Positions 25,360 through 33,369 of a stretch of DNA of 64,000 nt are shown here, one piece after another (within the stretch, counting starts at the first letter, position 1; every line of letters begins with the position of its first letter). This stretch comes from a virus. The stretch is from the IMG/VR virus record IMGVR_UViG_3300034061_004392, positions 1-64,000 of that record. The stretch is one strand, 5' to 3'. The notes below the pieces were generated by a model, which did no database searches, was not told where the DNA came from, and worked only from the letters and a program-made list of their open reading frames with translations. A program made the position numbers and the translations under genes.

Positions 25360-25971
25360 TTATTTGGGTATTAAGTTGACATCAAAAGAAATTGATATTC
25401 TATCATCATCTGTCTGATTAGGCAAGACATAGTGTTGAAGCCAAGAAGGAAAAATGATAAGTTTACCGGGTTCTGGTTTATAATAAACTTTTGCCATTGA
25501 ATGCTCTAAAGTTTGGCATTTAAAAGGAGACACAGGTAAATGATTTACCCAACTTTCATAATGATAGGGGAATACTTGTGAGGGGTGAACGAGGATCAAA
25601 TCACCACAATTTTCTGGTGCAGTAACATAATACACACCAGAAAATGTGTATCCACGATGCGTATGTGGATGATTAAAATGTCCTTTGTTGTTTATTGTAA
25701 ACCATGCAGTTTCAATTTTTGGTTTCAGATCATCACGAAAATTAAAAATTTCATGTAGTTTAAGAAGTCTTATGTAAGCCTCCTTAAACAAATTATTTAA
25801 TACCGGAACATGCCCTGTCATAACATTACTATGCCAACCACCATAGTTAGAATAGCTTCTACTTTCTCCTTGCCTTTCACGAACATCATAACAAAATTGT
25901 TTGATGGCTTCATTATCAATTTCAAGCATATCAACAGCAACGGTTGACACAAAAATATTTTCAATAAGCAT
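25360..25971 (-). CDS. 2OG-Fe(II) oxygenase, TIGR02466 family
   Basis: This 203-residue protein matches the TIGR02466 group of phage oxygenases: NHPHTHRGYTFSGVYYV provides the first ligands, and PGKLIIFPSWLQHYVLPNQT then RISISFDV provide the distal His and Arg. Similar genes are common in T4-like aquatic phages and often lie near fibre genes. A small protein and a Gly-rich adhesin gene lie immediately upstream. Confidence 0.88.
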   Translation of the reverse strand: MLIENIFVSTVAVDMLEIDNEAIKQFCYDVRERQGESRSYSNYGGWHSNVMTGHVPVLNNLFKEAYIRLLKLHEIFNFRDDLKPKIETAWFTINNKGHFNHPHTHRGYTFSGVYYVTAPENCGDLILVHPSQVFPYHYESWVNHLPVSPFKCQTLEHSMAKVYYKPEPGKLIIFPSWLQHYVLPNQTDDDRISISFDVNLIPK

Positions 25972-25990
25972 AATTAATAAAAATCAAAGA

Positions 25991-26332
25991 TTAAGCGGTA
26001 TTTGCACTATTAAAAGTTATACCATATTCTTTTAGTTTTTCTTCCAAAAGTTTCTTGATTAATTCTTCATTTGTTAGTGACTCTCTCTGTGGAGGTTCTG
26101 GATTAACTAATATTTTTAGAAGATGTTCTTCTGGTATATATTTTACTGTTTGATCAGCTTCATCATAGTAAAAAAATTGTGGATCAGCATCTTCAAAACC
26201 ATAAGATGTATCAATAAAGAATAAAGGTTCAGCGACATCAATTTCTTCATTGTAAAAATAACAGACTCTTAATCCTAAGATATTATTATCTTTGTCATAA
26301 ATTTTTTCGTCTGGGTTAATTAAAGCTAACAT
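25991..26332 (-). CDS. Small acidic protein next to the adhesin gene, unknown function
   Basis: This 113-residue acidic protein (FYNEEIDVAEPLFFIDTSYG, then YDEADQTVKYIPEEHLLKIL) shows no enzymatic motif. It lies 13 bases after the glycine-rich adhesin-like gene with a GAGGAG-type ribosome-binding site. It may be a fibre-associated protein or chaperone, by position only. Confidence 0.65.
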   Translation of the reverse strand: MLALINPDEKIYDKDNNILGLRVCYFYNEEIDVAEPLFFIDTSYGFEDADPQFFYYDEADQTVKYIPEEHLLKILVNPEPPQRESLTNEELIKKLLEEKLKEYGITFNSANTA

Positions 26333-26345
26333 TTTACTCCTCTTA

Positions 26346-27230
26346 TTAGTATTCTACGATAACTATACCACTATGACCACCAGCACCACCAGCACCCGCT
26401 TGAGACCCCTCGCCGCCGCCGACACCGCCGGCACCACCAGAGCCGCCACCAAATCTATTAAACGGTCCAGTTCCTGGAGTTCCGGCTTGAGCTGGCGCAC
26501 CTCCGGTGCCCGTACCCATTGTTCCGGCAGCTCCTGCGGTACCAACTATGCCTGCCGCTCCTCCTCCACCACCGCCTCCAGCTCCCCTCTGTATGGAGGG
26601 AGGAGAGTTTCCTCCAGCTCCACCATTACCTCCGTTTGCTCCGCTTCCGGCTTGCCCGGCGCCACCAGCACCGGTGCCATCGCTGCCACCTCCACCACCG
26701 CCTCCACCTCCAGGACCCACTGTGATCGGAACAGCAGTAACAGGGAAAGGAGCAGATATGATTTTTTCACCATAACCACCCAAGCCAGCAAATGGATTAA
26801 GACTGCCCAAGCCGTTGCTTCCATATTTTCCAAGTATTTTACCATCAAGAATCAAGTCAGCACCAGGAGCAGTTCCAGATGCAGGTACACTTCCTCCTGT
26901 TGCTGTTTGATATGGTCCGAATGATGATGGTCCTCCAGTAGCACCAGCACCACCAGCCCGTGACTGCGCCGAAGGGGTGCCCGGAACTCCGGCACCACCA
27001 CCAACCACAGTAACCTTCACTTTTGTTGTGCTTGGTGGAATATTAAATGTTCCTGGTGAAGTAAATACTGACAGGTTAGTAAATCCACCAGAAGGAATAA
27101 CGCCAGGCGCAATCTGTGGTCCTGTAATGGTTCCAGTAATATTAGCAGCAGCAACAGCACCAGTAAACCCAAATCGCTGTGTGCTTCCGTCGTTGAAAAT
27201 TAGAGTTGTTCCATTTGAAGAAACTGCCAT
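26346..27230 (-). CDS. Glycine-rich tail-tip adhesin-like protein
   Basis: This 294-residue protein starts with a fibre-type motif (LIFNDGSTQRFGF), then FTSPGTFNIPPSTTKVKVTV and VGGGAG, a phrase common in phage Gly-rich fibre proteins. From residue 85 on, more than a third of residues are Gly, in tracts such as GPGGGGGGGGGSDGTG and GAGGGGGGGAAGI, ending HSGIVIVEY. The pattern recalls polyglycine-II helical bundles of gp38-type adhesins, which set receptor specificity. Gly-coding makes the DNA much GC-richer than its surroundings. Receptor-binding function is inferred. Confidence 0.75.
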   Translation of the reverse strand: MAVSSNGTTLIFNDGSTQRFGFTGAVAAANITGTITGPQIAPGVIPSGGFTNLSVFTSPGTFNIPPSTTKVKVTVVGGGAGVPGTPSAQSRAGGAGATGGPSSFGPYQTATGGSVPASGTAPGADLILDGKILGKYGSNGLGSLNPFAGLGGYGEKIISAPFPVTAVPITVGPGGGGGGGGGSDGTGAGGAGQAGSGANGGNGGAGGNSPPSIQRGAGGGGGGGAAGIVGTAGAAGTMGTGTGGAPAQAGTPGTGPFNRFGGGSGGAGGVGGGEGSQAGAGGAGGHSGIVIVEY

Positions 27231-27240
27231 TTTGTGTCCT

Positions 27241-27957
27241 TTATAGTCCTAATTTTTCCTTTTGAGTGAGATATTCCCTGACAAATCCGCTTCGGACAAT
27301 ATCTTCCAACCCAAATTTAATATGGTGTACATCTTTGATGTTATTTAGTATAGTTACAGCATCAGTCAAACCAGACTTTTCTTTCTTGTTGTTCAGATCG
27401 TTCTGGTTGTAATCACCGCATAACACAAATCTACAGTTCTCACCAATACGAGTTAAGACAGTATCAATCTCATGAAAAGTCGCTGATTGAAACTCATCAA
27501 ATACGATAATACAGTCACTAAATGTCAATCCACGCAGAAAGCTAGTGGTCTGAAACTCAATAATTTCTTTATGTAACAAGAAATGCCATGCATCTCCACG
27601 ACCTATCAGCTCATTGACAATATTCTGATACGGTTCTTGATATATCTTTGCTTTTTCTTCCAGTGTACCTGGTACAAATCCTAAGTCTCTTGACGGTACC
27701 GCTGAACGAATAATGACTATTTTTTTATAGTGTGACCCATCTTCTAGTAAATCTCTCAATCCAAGATACATTGCAAGAAAAGACTTACCTGATCCTGCTG
27801 ATCCTGATAAAACTAAATGATTACCTGCATCATATGCTGCAAATGTTCTTTCTTGATTCTCTGTTAAGGGTTTAACTTTTTTAAGTGAAAAGTGTTGTGC
27901 TTTGGCTTCTGCTGAGGCTGTTCTTTTTCTTGGTGCCAATTTTTTCTCCTTTACCAT
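27241..27957 (-). CDS. phoH: PhoH-like P-loop ATPase
   Basis: This 238-residue protein has the PhoH family features: LTENQERTFAAYDAGNHLVL, Walker A GSAGSGKS (about residues 54-61), VPSRDLGFVPGTLEEK and Walker B DCIIVFDE. PhoH-like genes are frequent in marine and freshwater phages; the biochemical role is unclear (RNA-related ATPase suspected). The stop lies 10 bases upstream of the adhesin gene's start. Confidence 0.95.
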   Translation of the reverse strand: MVKEKKLAPRKRTASAEAKAQHFSLKKVKPLTENQERTFAAYDAGNHLVLSGSAGSGKSFLAMYLGLRDLLEDGSHYKKIVIIRSAVPSRDLGFVPGTLEEKAKIYQEPYQNIVNELIGRGDAWHFLLHKEIIEFQTTSFLRGLTFSDCIIVFDEFQSATFHEIDTVLTRIGENCRFVLCGDYNQNDLNNKKEKSGLTDAVTILNNIKDVHHIKFGLEDIVRSGFVREYLTQKEKLGL

Positions 27958-28226
27958 TCACGAGGCATTTTAGTTTTATGTCCTGCTTTTACAGTGTTGT
28001 GGGGAACTCTCTCTTTGATGCGGCCTATAATCTCTCTTTCAAATCGTGCATCAGGTTGACCAATACCTGGTACTGACATACGCATACCATCACCTAGTGT
28101 AGGTGTCTCTGCAATATATCTTTCTAGGTGGGGATTGTTTGCTTTGAAGTTATCATACTCAGATATTTTCATCATATGTTCTTCAATTTCATTGGTTTCT
28201 TTGTTCAAGAATTCGTAAGTTGGCAT
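27951..28226 (-). CDS. Conserved T4-like phage protein, unknown function
   Basis: This 91-residue protein starts MPTYEFLNKETNEIEEHMMK, a form close to the start of FmdB-like regulators but without the zinc-ribbon cysteines. NPHLERYIAETPTLGDGMR and a GRIKERVPHNTVKAG end follow. It is a recurrent gene beside phoH in T4-like phages. It overlaps both neighbours. Confidence 0.75.
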   Translation of the reverse strand: MPTYEFLNKETNEIEEHMMKISEYDNFKANNPHLERYIAETPTLGDGMRMSVPGIGQPDARFEREIIGRIKERVPHNTVKAGHKTKMPREW

Positions 28227-28474
28227 ATTGTCATATCAGCAGGTTTATCATTAATGATTGCAGTAGAGGTCACTCTATCTATTTCGAGATATCCATGACA
28301 AACAATGTTCCAGTGTTGACCATCTTCTTCAGTCTCACCTTTACATGGTACATTGATTGTCACATTCTTGAAAAGATATTCTCTATCGTTTTCAAACACT
28401 CTCCAGACATGGTCAGCAGTACCTCTGCCTGGATTTCCTCTTGTGTGATTGAATCGTATCTTATATTTATTCAT
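28205..28474 (-). CDS. Small conserved phage protein, unknown function
   Basis: This 89-residue protein (KIRFNHTRGNPGRGTADHVW, then INVPCKGETEEDGQHWNIVC) is beta-rich with no catalytic motif visible. It overlaps the next gene by 22 bases and the upstream oxygenase by four, so the three are coupled. Confidence 0.7.
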   Translation of the reverse strand: MNKYKIRFNHTRGNPGRGTADHVWRVFENDREYLFKNVTINVPCKGETEEDGQHWNIVCHGYLEIDRVTSTAIINDKPADMTICQLTNS

Positions 28475-29124
28475 ATGATGATTGGCTCAGGTGGTGGGCA
28501 ATAGTTTTGAATTCTTCCTACGCCTAGATTGAAGTGGATAAAAGTAAATGGATTATCATTTGCATTTCTAGTAAACCCATGAGGTAACCAGGAGTTGGTG
28601 AAATACATCATACCTGGTTCAGGTTTGAAATAGGTAGCGATATTAGCATAAGTCAATTCGTTCATATCTTTTGGATACATGTTGATTTGACGCTTTGCTG
28701 GTCGTGGGTCATGTACAACAAACTGACAAGAGTTTTCTGGCACATCTATAAAATATAAACCTGTCAATTGATGTCCAAAGCCATGCACATGCTCATCATG
28801 CCCAGAATACTTCTCATGTTCTTGACACCAGAATTCTTTACATACAACAGTCCAACCTTCCATATCGAACCCTTGTGATTGTAAAATATTCCATCCGGTA
28901 CCAGCGATATACTCTATCATTGGATAGATTCTAGGATCATCCATATACTCTGTCATGTGTACAGGATACACAGGATTACATTCTGTCTTTTGTTTTTTAA
29001 TTTTGGCAAGATAAGCATAAGAAACTTCTTTTGCTATCTCAAGATATTCTGGTCTGTGTATCCAATAGATATTGGAAGGAAAAAGACTTTGTACGCTCAA
29101 TTCATTGTTCATTTGTTCTTCCAT
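28471..29124 (-). CDS. 2OG-Fe(II) oxygenase-like protein, TIGR02466 type
   Basis: This 217-residue protein has DEHVHGFGHQLTGLYFIDVP, then KPEPGMMYFTNSWLPHGFTR and FTFIHFNLGV. These match the core strands of TIGR02466 proteins, with the distal His in WLPHGF. The usual final Arg after the distal His is not obvious at the expected strand (NPFTFIHF), so activity is less certain than for the other four. It has its own promoter just upstream. Confidence 0.75.
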   Translation of the reverse strand: MEEQMNNELSVQSLFPSNIYWIHRPEYLEIAKEVSYAYLAKIKKQKTECNPVYPVHMTEYMDDPRIYPMIEYIAGTGWNILQSQGFDMEGWTVVCKEFWCQEHEKYSGHDEHVHGFGHQLTGLYFIDVPENSCQFVVHDPRPAKRQINMYPKDMNELTYANIATYFKPEPGMMYFTNSWLPHGFTRNANDNPFTFIHFNLGVGRIQNYCPPPEPIII

Positions 29125-29140
29125 AAAAAAACATAGGTTA

Positions 29141-29169
29141 ATTATATACGATTACTTAACGAGTGTCAA
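29141..29169 (-). promoter_or_regulatory. sigma70-like promoter upstream of the 28471 oxygenase
   Basis: Minus-strand TTGACA (29164-29169) and TATAAT (29141-29146), both perfect, 17-bp spacer, 17 bases before the ATG. Confidence 0.85.
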
Positions 29170-29181
29170 GCTTTTTAGTAT

Positions 29182-29889
29182 TTAGTTCCAGTATTTTGAG
29201 TAATCAATATTCTTCCAATATTGTTCATTGTTGCGATACCAGAAGTTCTTGATGAGGTAGTAAGCCATACCAAAATAACCCATTCTTTTAAATCGTCTGC
29301 TATCCTGACCCAAGTAATGATTGGCTATTCTAAATTTCTTTGGATCATATTGTTTAGATAAAAAGAAATCTTCACTTGTACCGTACTTTTCTCCAAACCC
29401 ACCATACTCCCAAAACTTGTCCGTCCTAGTCAACATAAAAGCACCAACAGCAAACGGTGACCAGTATTTCAGAATACTATTGATACTATTGAATATCATG
29501 AAACCAATTTGTGTTCTAATGTCACCATCATAGCATTTGATATTCAAACCAATCAAATCTAAGTTTTCTTTTTGTATTGTGTGGACACAATCATGTATCA
29601 CAGAATCATTAAAGAATCTAACATCACTATCTATAAACAGTATATACGGCGTTGTCACAAGTCTAGCACCATTGTTCTTTGCTGTAGATACGGGACCACC
29701 TTCAATAATCTCTACATTCAAGCTACCTTTGTTGGCTTCTATAACTTCTCTTGTTTTGTCTGTAGATGCATCAGCAATGATAACTCTAGTGTTACCTATG
29801 TTTTGTTTTTTCAAATGCTCTAATAAATGATGAATATAGTCTTCCTCATTCTTACAAGGAACAACTATTGTGATTATGCTTTCTGACAT
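29182..29889 (-). CDS. Family 2 glycosyltransferase
   Basis: This 235-residue protein is a GT-A fold enzyme: IITIVVPCKNEEDYIHHLLE at the start, then VIIADASTDKTREV, VSTAKNNGARLVTTPYILF and IDSDVRF (the DxD motif). A C-terminal basic/aromatic part follows. It would transfer a sugar to a surface glycan, DNA base or protein; the acceptor cannot be read. It neighbours an LpxH-like enzyme and the porin, which points to envelope modification. Confidence 0.88.
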   Translation of the reverse strand: MSESIITIVVPCKNEEDYIHHLLEHLKKQNIGNTRVIIADASTDKTREVIEANKGSLNVEIIEGGPVSTAKNNGARLVTTPYILFIDSDVRFFNDSVIHDCVHTIQKENLDLIGLNIKCYDGDIRTQIGFMIFNSINSILKYWSPFAVGAFMLTRTDKFWEYGGFGEKYGTSEDFFLSKQYDPKKFRIANHYLGQDSRRFKRMGYFGMAYYLIKNFWYRNNEQYWKNIDYSKYWN

Positions 29890-30044
29890 TTACCTTCAAC
29901 CTTAAAACTATCAAACTTCAACCAATATGTCATAGACTGTAGAACCTGTTCACATTGTTGTTGTGTTTGAAATTGTAAATTAATTCTTCCTGGTATGTCG
30001 TTTGGATTGTTTATGTGGACCGCTATCAATATCATCCACCACAT
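29874..30044 (-). CDS. Small conserved phage protein overlapping lpxH-like gene
   Basis: A 56-residue frame begins MWWMILIAVHINNPNDIPGR and continues with QTQQQCEQVLQSMTYW and FDSFKVEGKCQK. The NNPNDxPG phrase with two Cys resembles a small secreted or periplasmic protein family repeatedly found in T4-like aquatic phages, with the first nine residues as a short hydrophobic leader. It overlaps the 3' end of the LpxH-like gene in another frame and the start of the glycosyltransferase gene. Confidence 0.7.
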   Translation of the reverse strand: MWWMILIAVHINNPNDIPGRINLQFQTQQQCEQVLQSMTYWLKFDSFKVEGKCQKA

Positions 30045-30795
30045 TATCGCTCTCCTGTGTCCATGTTACTATTTCCCATCGGCCATCATGATGCTCAACA
30101 AGTGCAGTCAACGATTCAACCCAGTCACCATCATTCATATAAGTTACACCATCAATCTCTTTAATTTCTGCATGATGTATATGCCCACAAATTACTCCAT
30201 CATATCCTTTCTTCTTGCAATAACCTGCTAAGTTTTTTTCAAACTGAAACATAAAGTCTACTGCTTTTTTTACCTTGTGCTTAAGGAAACCAGAAAGGCT
30301 CCAATAATTAAAACCAATTCTATGTAAGAACCAATTAAGTCTATTATTAACTGATAAGATGAAGTCATATGCCCTGTCTCCTAAAAATGATAACCATGGT
30401 GCTAGTCTTGTGATACCATCAAACAAATCACCATGAACCACAAGATAATGTTTCCCATCAGCACCAACATGTTCACATTGATTAGTAATCTCAACCATTC
30501 CAAACCCAAGACCATAATGTAAATAGGGTCGTAGAAATTCATCGTGGTTTCCTATTACATAAATTACTTTTGTGCTACGCTTTGCATGACCTAGAATTCT
30601 ACGAACAACATTGGTATGACTTTGTTTCCAACGCCATTTATTTTGTTTGATTTTCCATGCATCGATTATATCGCCGACAAGATATAGTGTCTCACATGTG
30701 TTATGTTTGAGAAAGTTATTGAGTGCTTCAGCCTTGCAATCTTTTGTGCCAAGGTGAACATCTGAAATAAAAATACTACGATATGTTTTTTGCAT
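29980..30795 (-). CDS. LpxH-like UDP-2,3-diacylglucosamine diphosphatase / metallophosphoesterase
   Basis: This 271-residue protein has the metallophosphoesterase motifs FISDVHLGT, YLVGDIIDAWK, YVIGNHDEF, VVHGDLFD and CGHIHHAE, and the helical insert typical of the LpxH/YbbF group. LpxH cleaves UDP-2,3-diacylglucosamine in lipid A synthesis at the inner membrane. With the nearby glycosyltransferase and porin it suggests envelope remodelling during infection. The C-terminal 25 residues are basic and unusual. Confidence 0.85.
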   Translation of the reverse strand: MQKTYRSIFISDVHLGTKDCKAEALNNFLKHNTCETLYLVGDIIDAWKIKQNKWRWKQSHTNVVRRILGHAKRSTKVIYVIGNHDEFLRPYLHYGLGFGMVEITNQCEHVGADGKHYLVVHGDLFDGITRLAPWLSFLGDRAYDFILSVNNRLNWFLHRIGFNYWSLSGFLKHKVKKAVDFMFQFEKNLAGYCKKKGYDGVICGHIHHAEIKEIDGVTYMNDGDWVESLTALVEHHDGRWEIVTWTQESDNVVDDIDSGPHKQSKRHTRKN

Positions 30796-30851
30796 ATTAG
30801 TTCTGGTTACGGATCCAGAGTCACCTGATCGTTGTGACCGATTTTTCTACC
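30796..30851. other. Intergenic stretch between porin and lpxH-like genes
   Basis: Two small hairpins can be drawn (GTCAC/GTGAC and TCTGG/CCAGA), but neither is followed by a T tract on the minus strand. They may be weak termination or RNA-stability elements for the pstS-porin mRNA. Confidence 0.3.
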
Positions 30852-32258
30852 TTAGAAGTTTAATTGGCTTCTGAACATGATTGCTTTATCACCATTCACA
30901 CGGCTGCCTGATGACCCAACCAATGCATCAAACTTAGTATCAACATAGTTTACCATGAAACGCACATTATCTGTAGCAAACCATGTGACACCATAAGTCA
31001 TTGCAGTAGCACGATTTGATTTGCCAGCAACTACTGTAATATTACTAGCATCAAATTCACTCATACGCACATTGACTTGAACAGCACCTTTGCCACCTTT
31101 ATCTAGCGGGTTAGCAGGCTTGATTGCACCAAATACACCATCCTTATAATTGTATGATTCACCAGTCAGGTTATACGATGCAAGAACATAGTATCCTTTA
31201 ATTTCTTGATTGTTTCCTGTTGTAGGATCGTATGTGAAATTAAATTGTTCTGCTTGTACTTTTAAAGCATTATAAGCAAATGCTGCTTCGAGACCTTGAC
31301 GAGTTCTATCTGTTAAACCACTCAACGCAGGACCAGTAAACCAAGCATTTTGTGAACGAGATTCTGTTCTGCCACTTGCTGGTGTCACACCACCTTTGAT
31401 AGTACCCATGCTGTATGCGGCACCCAAATGCAATGTATATGCTTTGCTACCTTGTAGTTCAGCAATGTTTGTAGTAACACGACCAATGTAGTCAAAGTTG
31501 TCACTCACAGCATCCTTGTTGCTTTTGCCACGACTTGCTGCCACAGCATAAGTCAAACCAGCTTTGGGTACACCGTGCACCATGAAGCCAGTTTCTTTGC
31601 CAGGAATCAGCTCGCTGTCGTTTTGACCAATCAAGCTACGCTCCATGAAGTCAATGTTGTTTGAGCTGGTCAATTGTTCAAGACTGAACGGCATCTTGAA
31701 CAAACCAAACTGAAACTGCATTTCAGGATTGGCAGCATAGTTCACATATGCCACATCCATGGTAGTTGATGAACTACTAGCACCTACATCGTTGCCGAAA
31801 TTTCCTACGATCTCATATTTAAAATCTTTCTGGAACTGTCCACGCACACCAAATCTAGCACGACGAATTTCTGCTAGGTTCTGATACGAATCCGTGGTTT
31901 GGCCTGTACCATAAGCGGGGTCGTACTGACGATAGTCCATATGAATTCGACCTCCAAATTGAATGGTATTATTTCCATCTTTTGACTTGAGGCCGATACC
32001 GCTTTCGGTGACTGATCCATCGTTTGCCCTGGCCTGTCTGTACTTGACTGAATCGCTAACATCTTTGTCGATTCGTTGGGTTGCAAACTTTTTGTTTTCT
32101 TCTTTTTCTTCATATGCTTTCAGTCTTGCTTCATATTCTTTTTGAGTGATTACATTCTTCTCTCTCAGAATACTTAAAGTATCTTTATACTCATCAGCAT
32201 ATGCTGGAATTACTGCTGCTAACGCAACTACAATAGAAAGTTTTTTGAGTAATTTCAT
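30852..32258 (-). CDS. Phosphate-selective porin (OprP/OprO-like)
   Basis: This 468-residue protein has a signal peptide (MKLLKKLSIVVALAAVIPAYA), a short coiled-coil segment, then the OprP/OprO family domain: TIQFGGRIHMDYRQYDP, AEIRRARFGVRGQFQKDFKY, FQFGLFKMPFSLEQLTSSNN and ETGFMVHG. The last residue is Phe in RSQLNF, the usual outer-membrane assembly signal. It should form a trimeric anion channel in the outer membrane of a Gram-negative host. It follows pstS by nine bases with AAGGATATATC before the ATG. Base use looks GC-richer than surrounding phage genes, suggesting acquisition from a host. Confidence 0.92.
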   Translation of the reverse strand: MKLLKKLSIVVALAAVIPAYADEYKDTLSILREKNVITQKEYEARLKAYEEKEENKKFATQRIDKDVSDSVKYRQARANDGSVTESGIGLKSKDGNNTIQFGGRIHMDYRQYDPAYGTGQTTDSYQNLAEIRRARFGVRGQFQKDFKYEIVGNFGNDVGASSSSTTMDVAYVNYAANPEMQFQFGLFKMPFSLEQLTSSNNIDFMERSLIGQNDSELIPGKETGFMVHGVPKAGLTYAVAASRGKSNKDAVSDNFDYIGRVTTNIAELQGSKAYTLHLGAAYSMGTIKGGVTPASGRTESRSQNAWFTGPALSGLTDRTRQGLEAAFAYNALKVQAEQFNFTYDPTTGNNQEIKGYYVLASYNLTGESYNYKDGVFGAIKPANPLDKGGKGAVQVNVRMSEFDASNITVVAGKSNRATAMTYGVTWFATDNVRFMVNYVDTKFDALVGSSGSRVNGDKAIMFRSQLNF

Positions 32259-32267
32259 GATATATCC

Positions 32268-33299
32268 TTATTTCCAAATTGGGTTATTGTCTGGACCACG
32301 GAAGTCTTTCTTCCAATTTTCTTGTACTAACTTAATTACATCGGCTGGCATGTGAACATACTCTAAGTCTGCTGCCATTTGACCACCGTTCTTGTAACTC
32401 CAGTCAAAGAACTTGAGAACTGCACGACCTGTCAATGCGTCTGCCTGTTGCTTGTGCATGAGAATAAAACTTGCACCTGTTGCTGGCCAAGCATCCTTGC
32501 CTGTCTGCCAAGTTAGTAGTAGATACATACCTGGAGCATTTGCCCAATCTGCATTGGCTGTTGCTGCTTTGAATGTGCTATCATCCGGTGACACAAAGTT
32601 ACCGTCACGATTTTTTAGTGATGCATAAGGAATCTTGTTTCTTTTTGCATAGGCATACTCAACATAACCAAAGGCACCTTTGATACGCTGAACCTGTGCT
32701 GCAACACCCTCATTGCCTTTACCACCTACACCCGTTGGCCACTTGACTGCTGAGCCTTCGCCCACAGCCTTTTGGAAGTCTGCGTTGGCTTTGCTCAGGA
32801 AGTTGGTCCAAATAAATGTAGTGCCTGAACCGTCTGCACGATGAACTACGGTGATGTTCATGGCAGGAAGCGTGACTCCTGGATTTAGTTCTGCGATTGC
32901 CTTGTCATTCCACTTGGTAATCTTGCCTAAATGAATATTAGCAATTACATCCGGGGTGAGTCGTAATTGACCTTGTGCTACACCGTCAAGATTGAACACT
33001 GGCACAACACCACCAATGATTGCTGGGAATTGAACAAGACCTTCTTTGTCTAGTTCTTCTTTCTTGAGTGGCATATCACTTGCGCCAAAGTCAACTGTCT
33101 TGGCTTTGATCTGACGAATACCACCACCTGATCCGATTGATTGATAGTTTAGACCAATACCAGTTTGAGCTTTATAGGCTTCTGCCCATTTAGCGTAAAT
33201 TGGGAATGGAAAGGTTGCGCCTGCACCAGTGAATTCTGCTGCTGATACAACCGTAGAGAGGAATAAAAAGGATGCTGCTAAAAGATTTTTGAATTTCAT
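32268..33299 (-). CDS. pstS: Phosphate ABC transporter substrate-binding protein PstS
   Basis: From the ATG at 33299 (AAAGGAG six bases upstream) the protein has 343 residues, starting with a signal peptide (FKNLLAASFLFLSTVVSAAE). PstS motifs are GAGATFPFPIYAKWAEAY, YQSIGSGGGIRQI, VDFGASDMPL and VHRADGSGTTFIWTNFL. It would bind phosphate in the periplasm and feed the host PstCAB transporter. A longer ORF from 33335 exists but would remove the signal peptide from the N-terminus. pstS is known in several aquatic phages; pairing with a porin is uncommon. Codon use looks host-like. Confidence 0.95.
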   Translation of the reverse strand: MKFKNLLAASFLFLSTVVSAAEFTGAGATFPFPIYAKWAEAYKAQTGIGLNYQSIGSGGGIRQIKAKTVDFGASDMPLKKEELDKEGLVQFPAIIGGVVPVFNLDGVAQGQLRLTPDVIANIHLGKITKWNDKAIAELNPGVTLPAMNITVVHRADGSGTTFIWTNFLSKANADFQKAVGEGSAVKWPTGVGGKGNEGVAAQVQRIKGAFGYVEYAYAKRNKIPYASLKNRDGNFVSPDDSTFKAATANADWANAPGMYLLLTWQTGKDAWPATGASFILMHKQQADALTGRAVLKFFDWSYKNGGQMAADLEYVHMPADVIKLVQENWKKDFRGPDNNPIWK

Positions 33300-33336
33300 G
33301 TTATCTCCTTTGGTTGAACTACTTAAAACACCCAAA

Positions 33337-33354
33337 TCGTAACGGAATTGTCAC
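33337..33354. promoter_or_regulatory. Possible Pho-box-like direct repeat upstream of pstS
   Basis: TCGTAAC and TTGTCAC lie 11 bp apart, matching 5 of 7 to each other and resembling the Pho-box half-site (CTGTCAT). They are on the plus strand, opposite to pstS, so orientation is atypical. If real, the host PhoB would tune pstS-porin to phosphate starvation. Confidence 0.35.
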
Positions 33355-33369
33355 AATTTAGAATTTTTT

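Noticed and set aside
26506-26775. Plus-strand Pro-rich ORF
   Set aside because: It is the antisense shadow of the Gly-rich adhesin gene; Gly codons read as Pro on the other strand.
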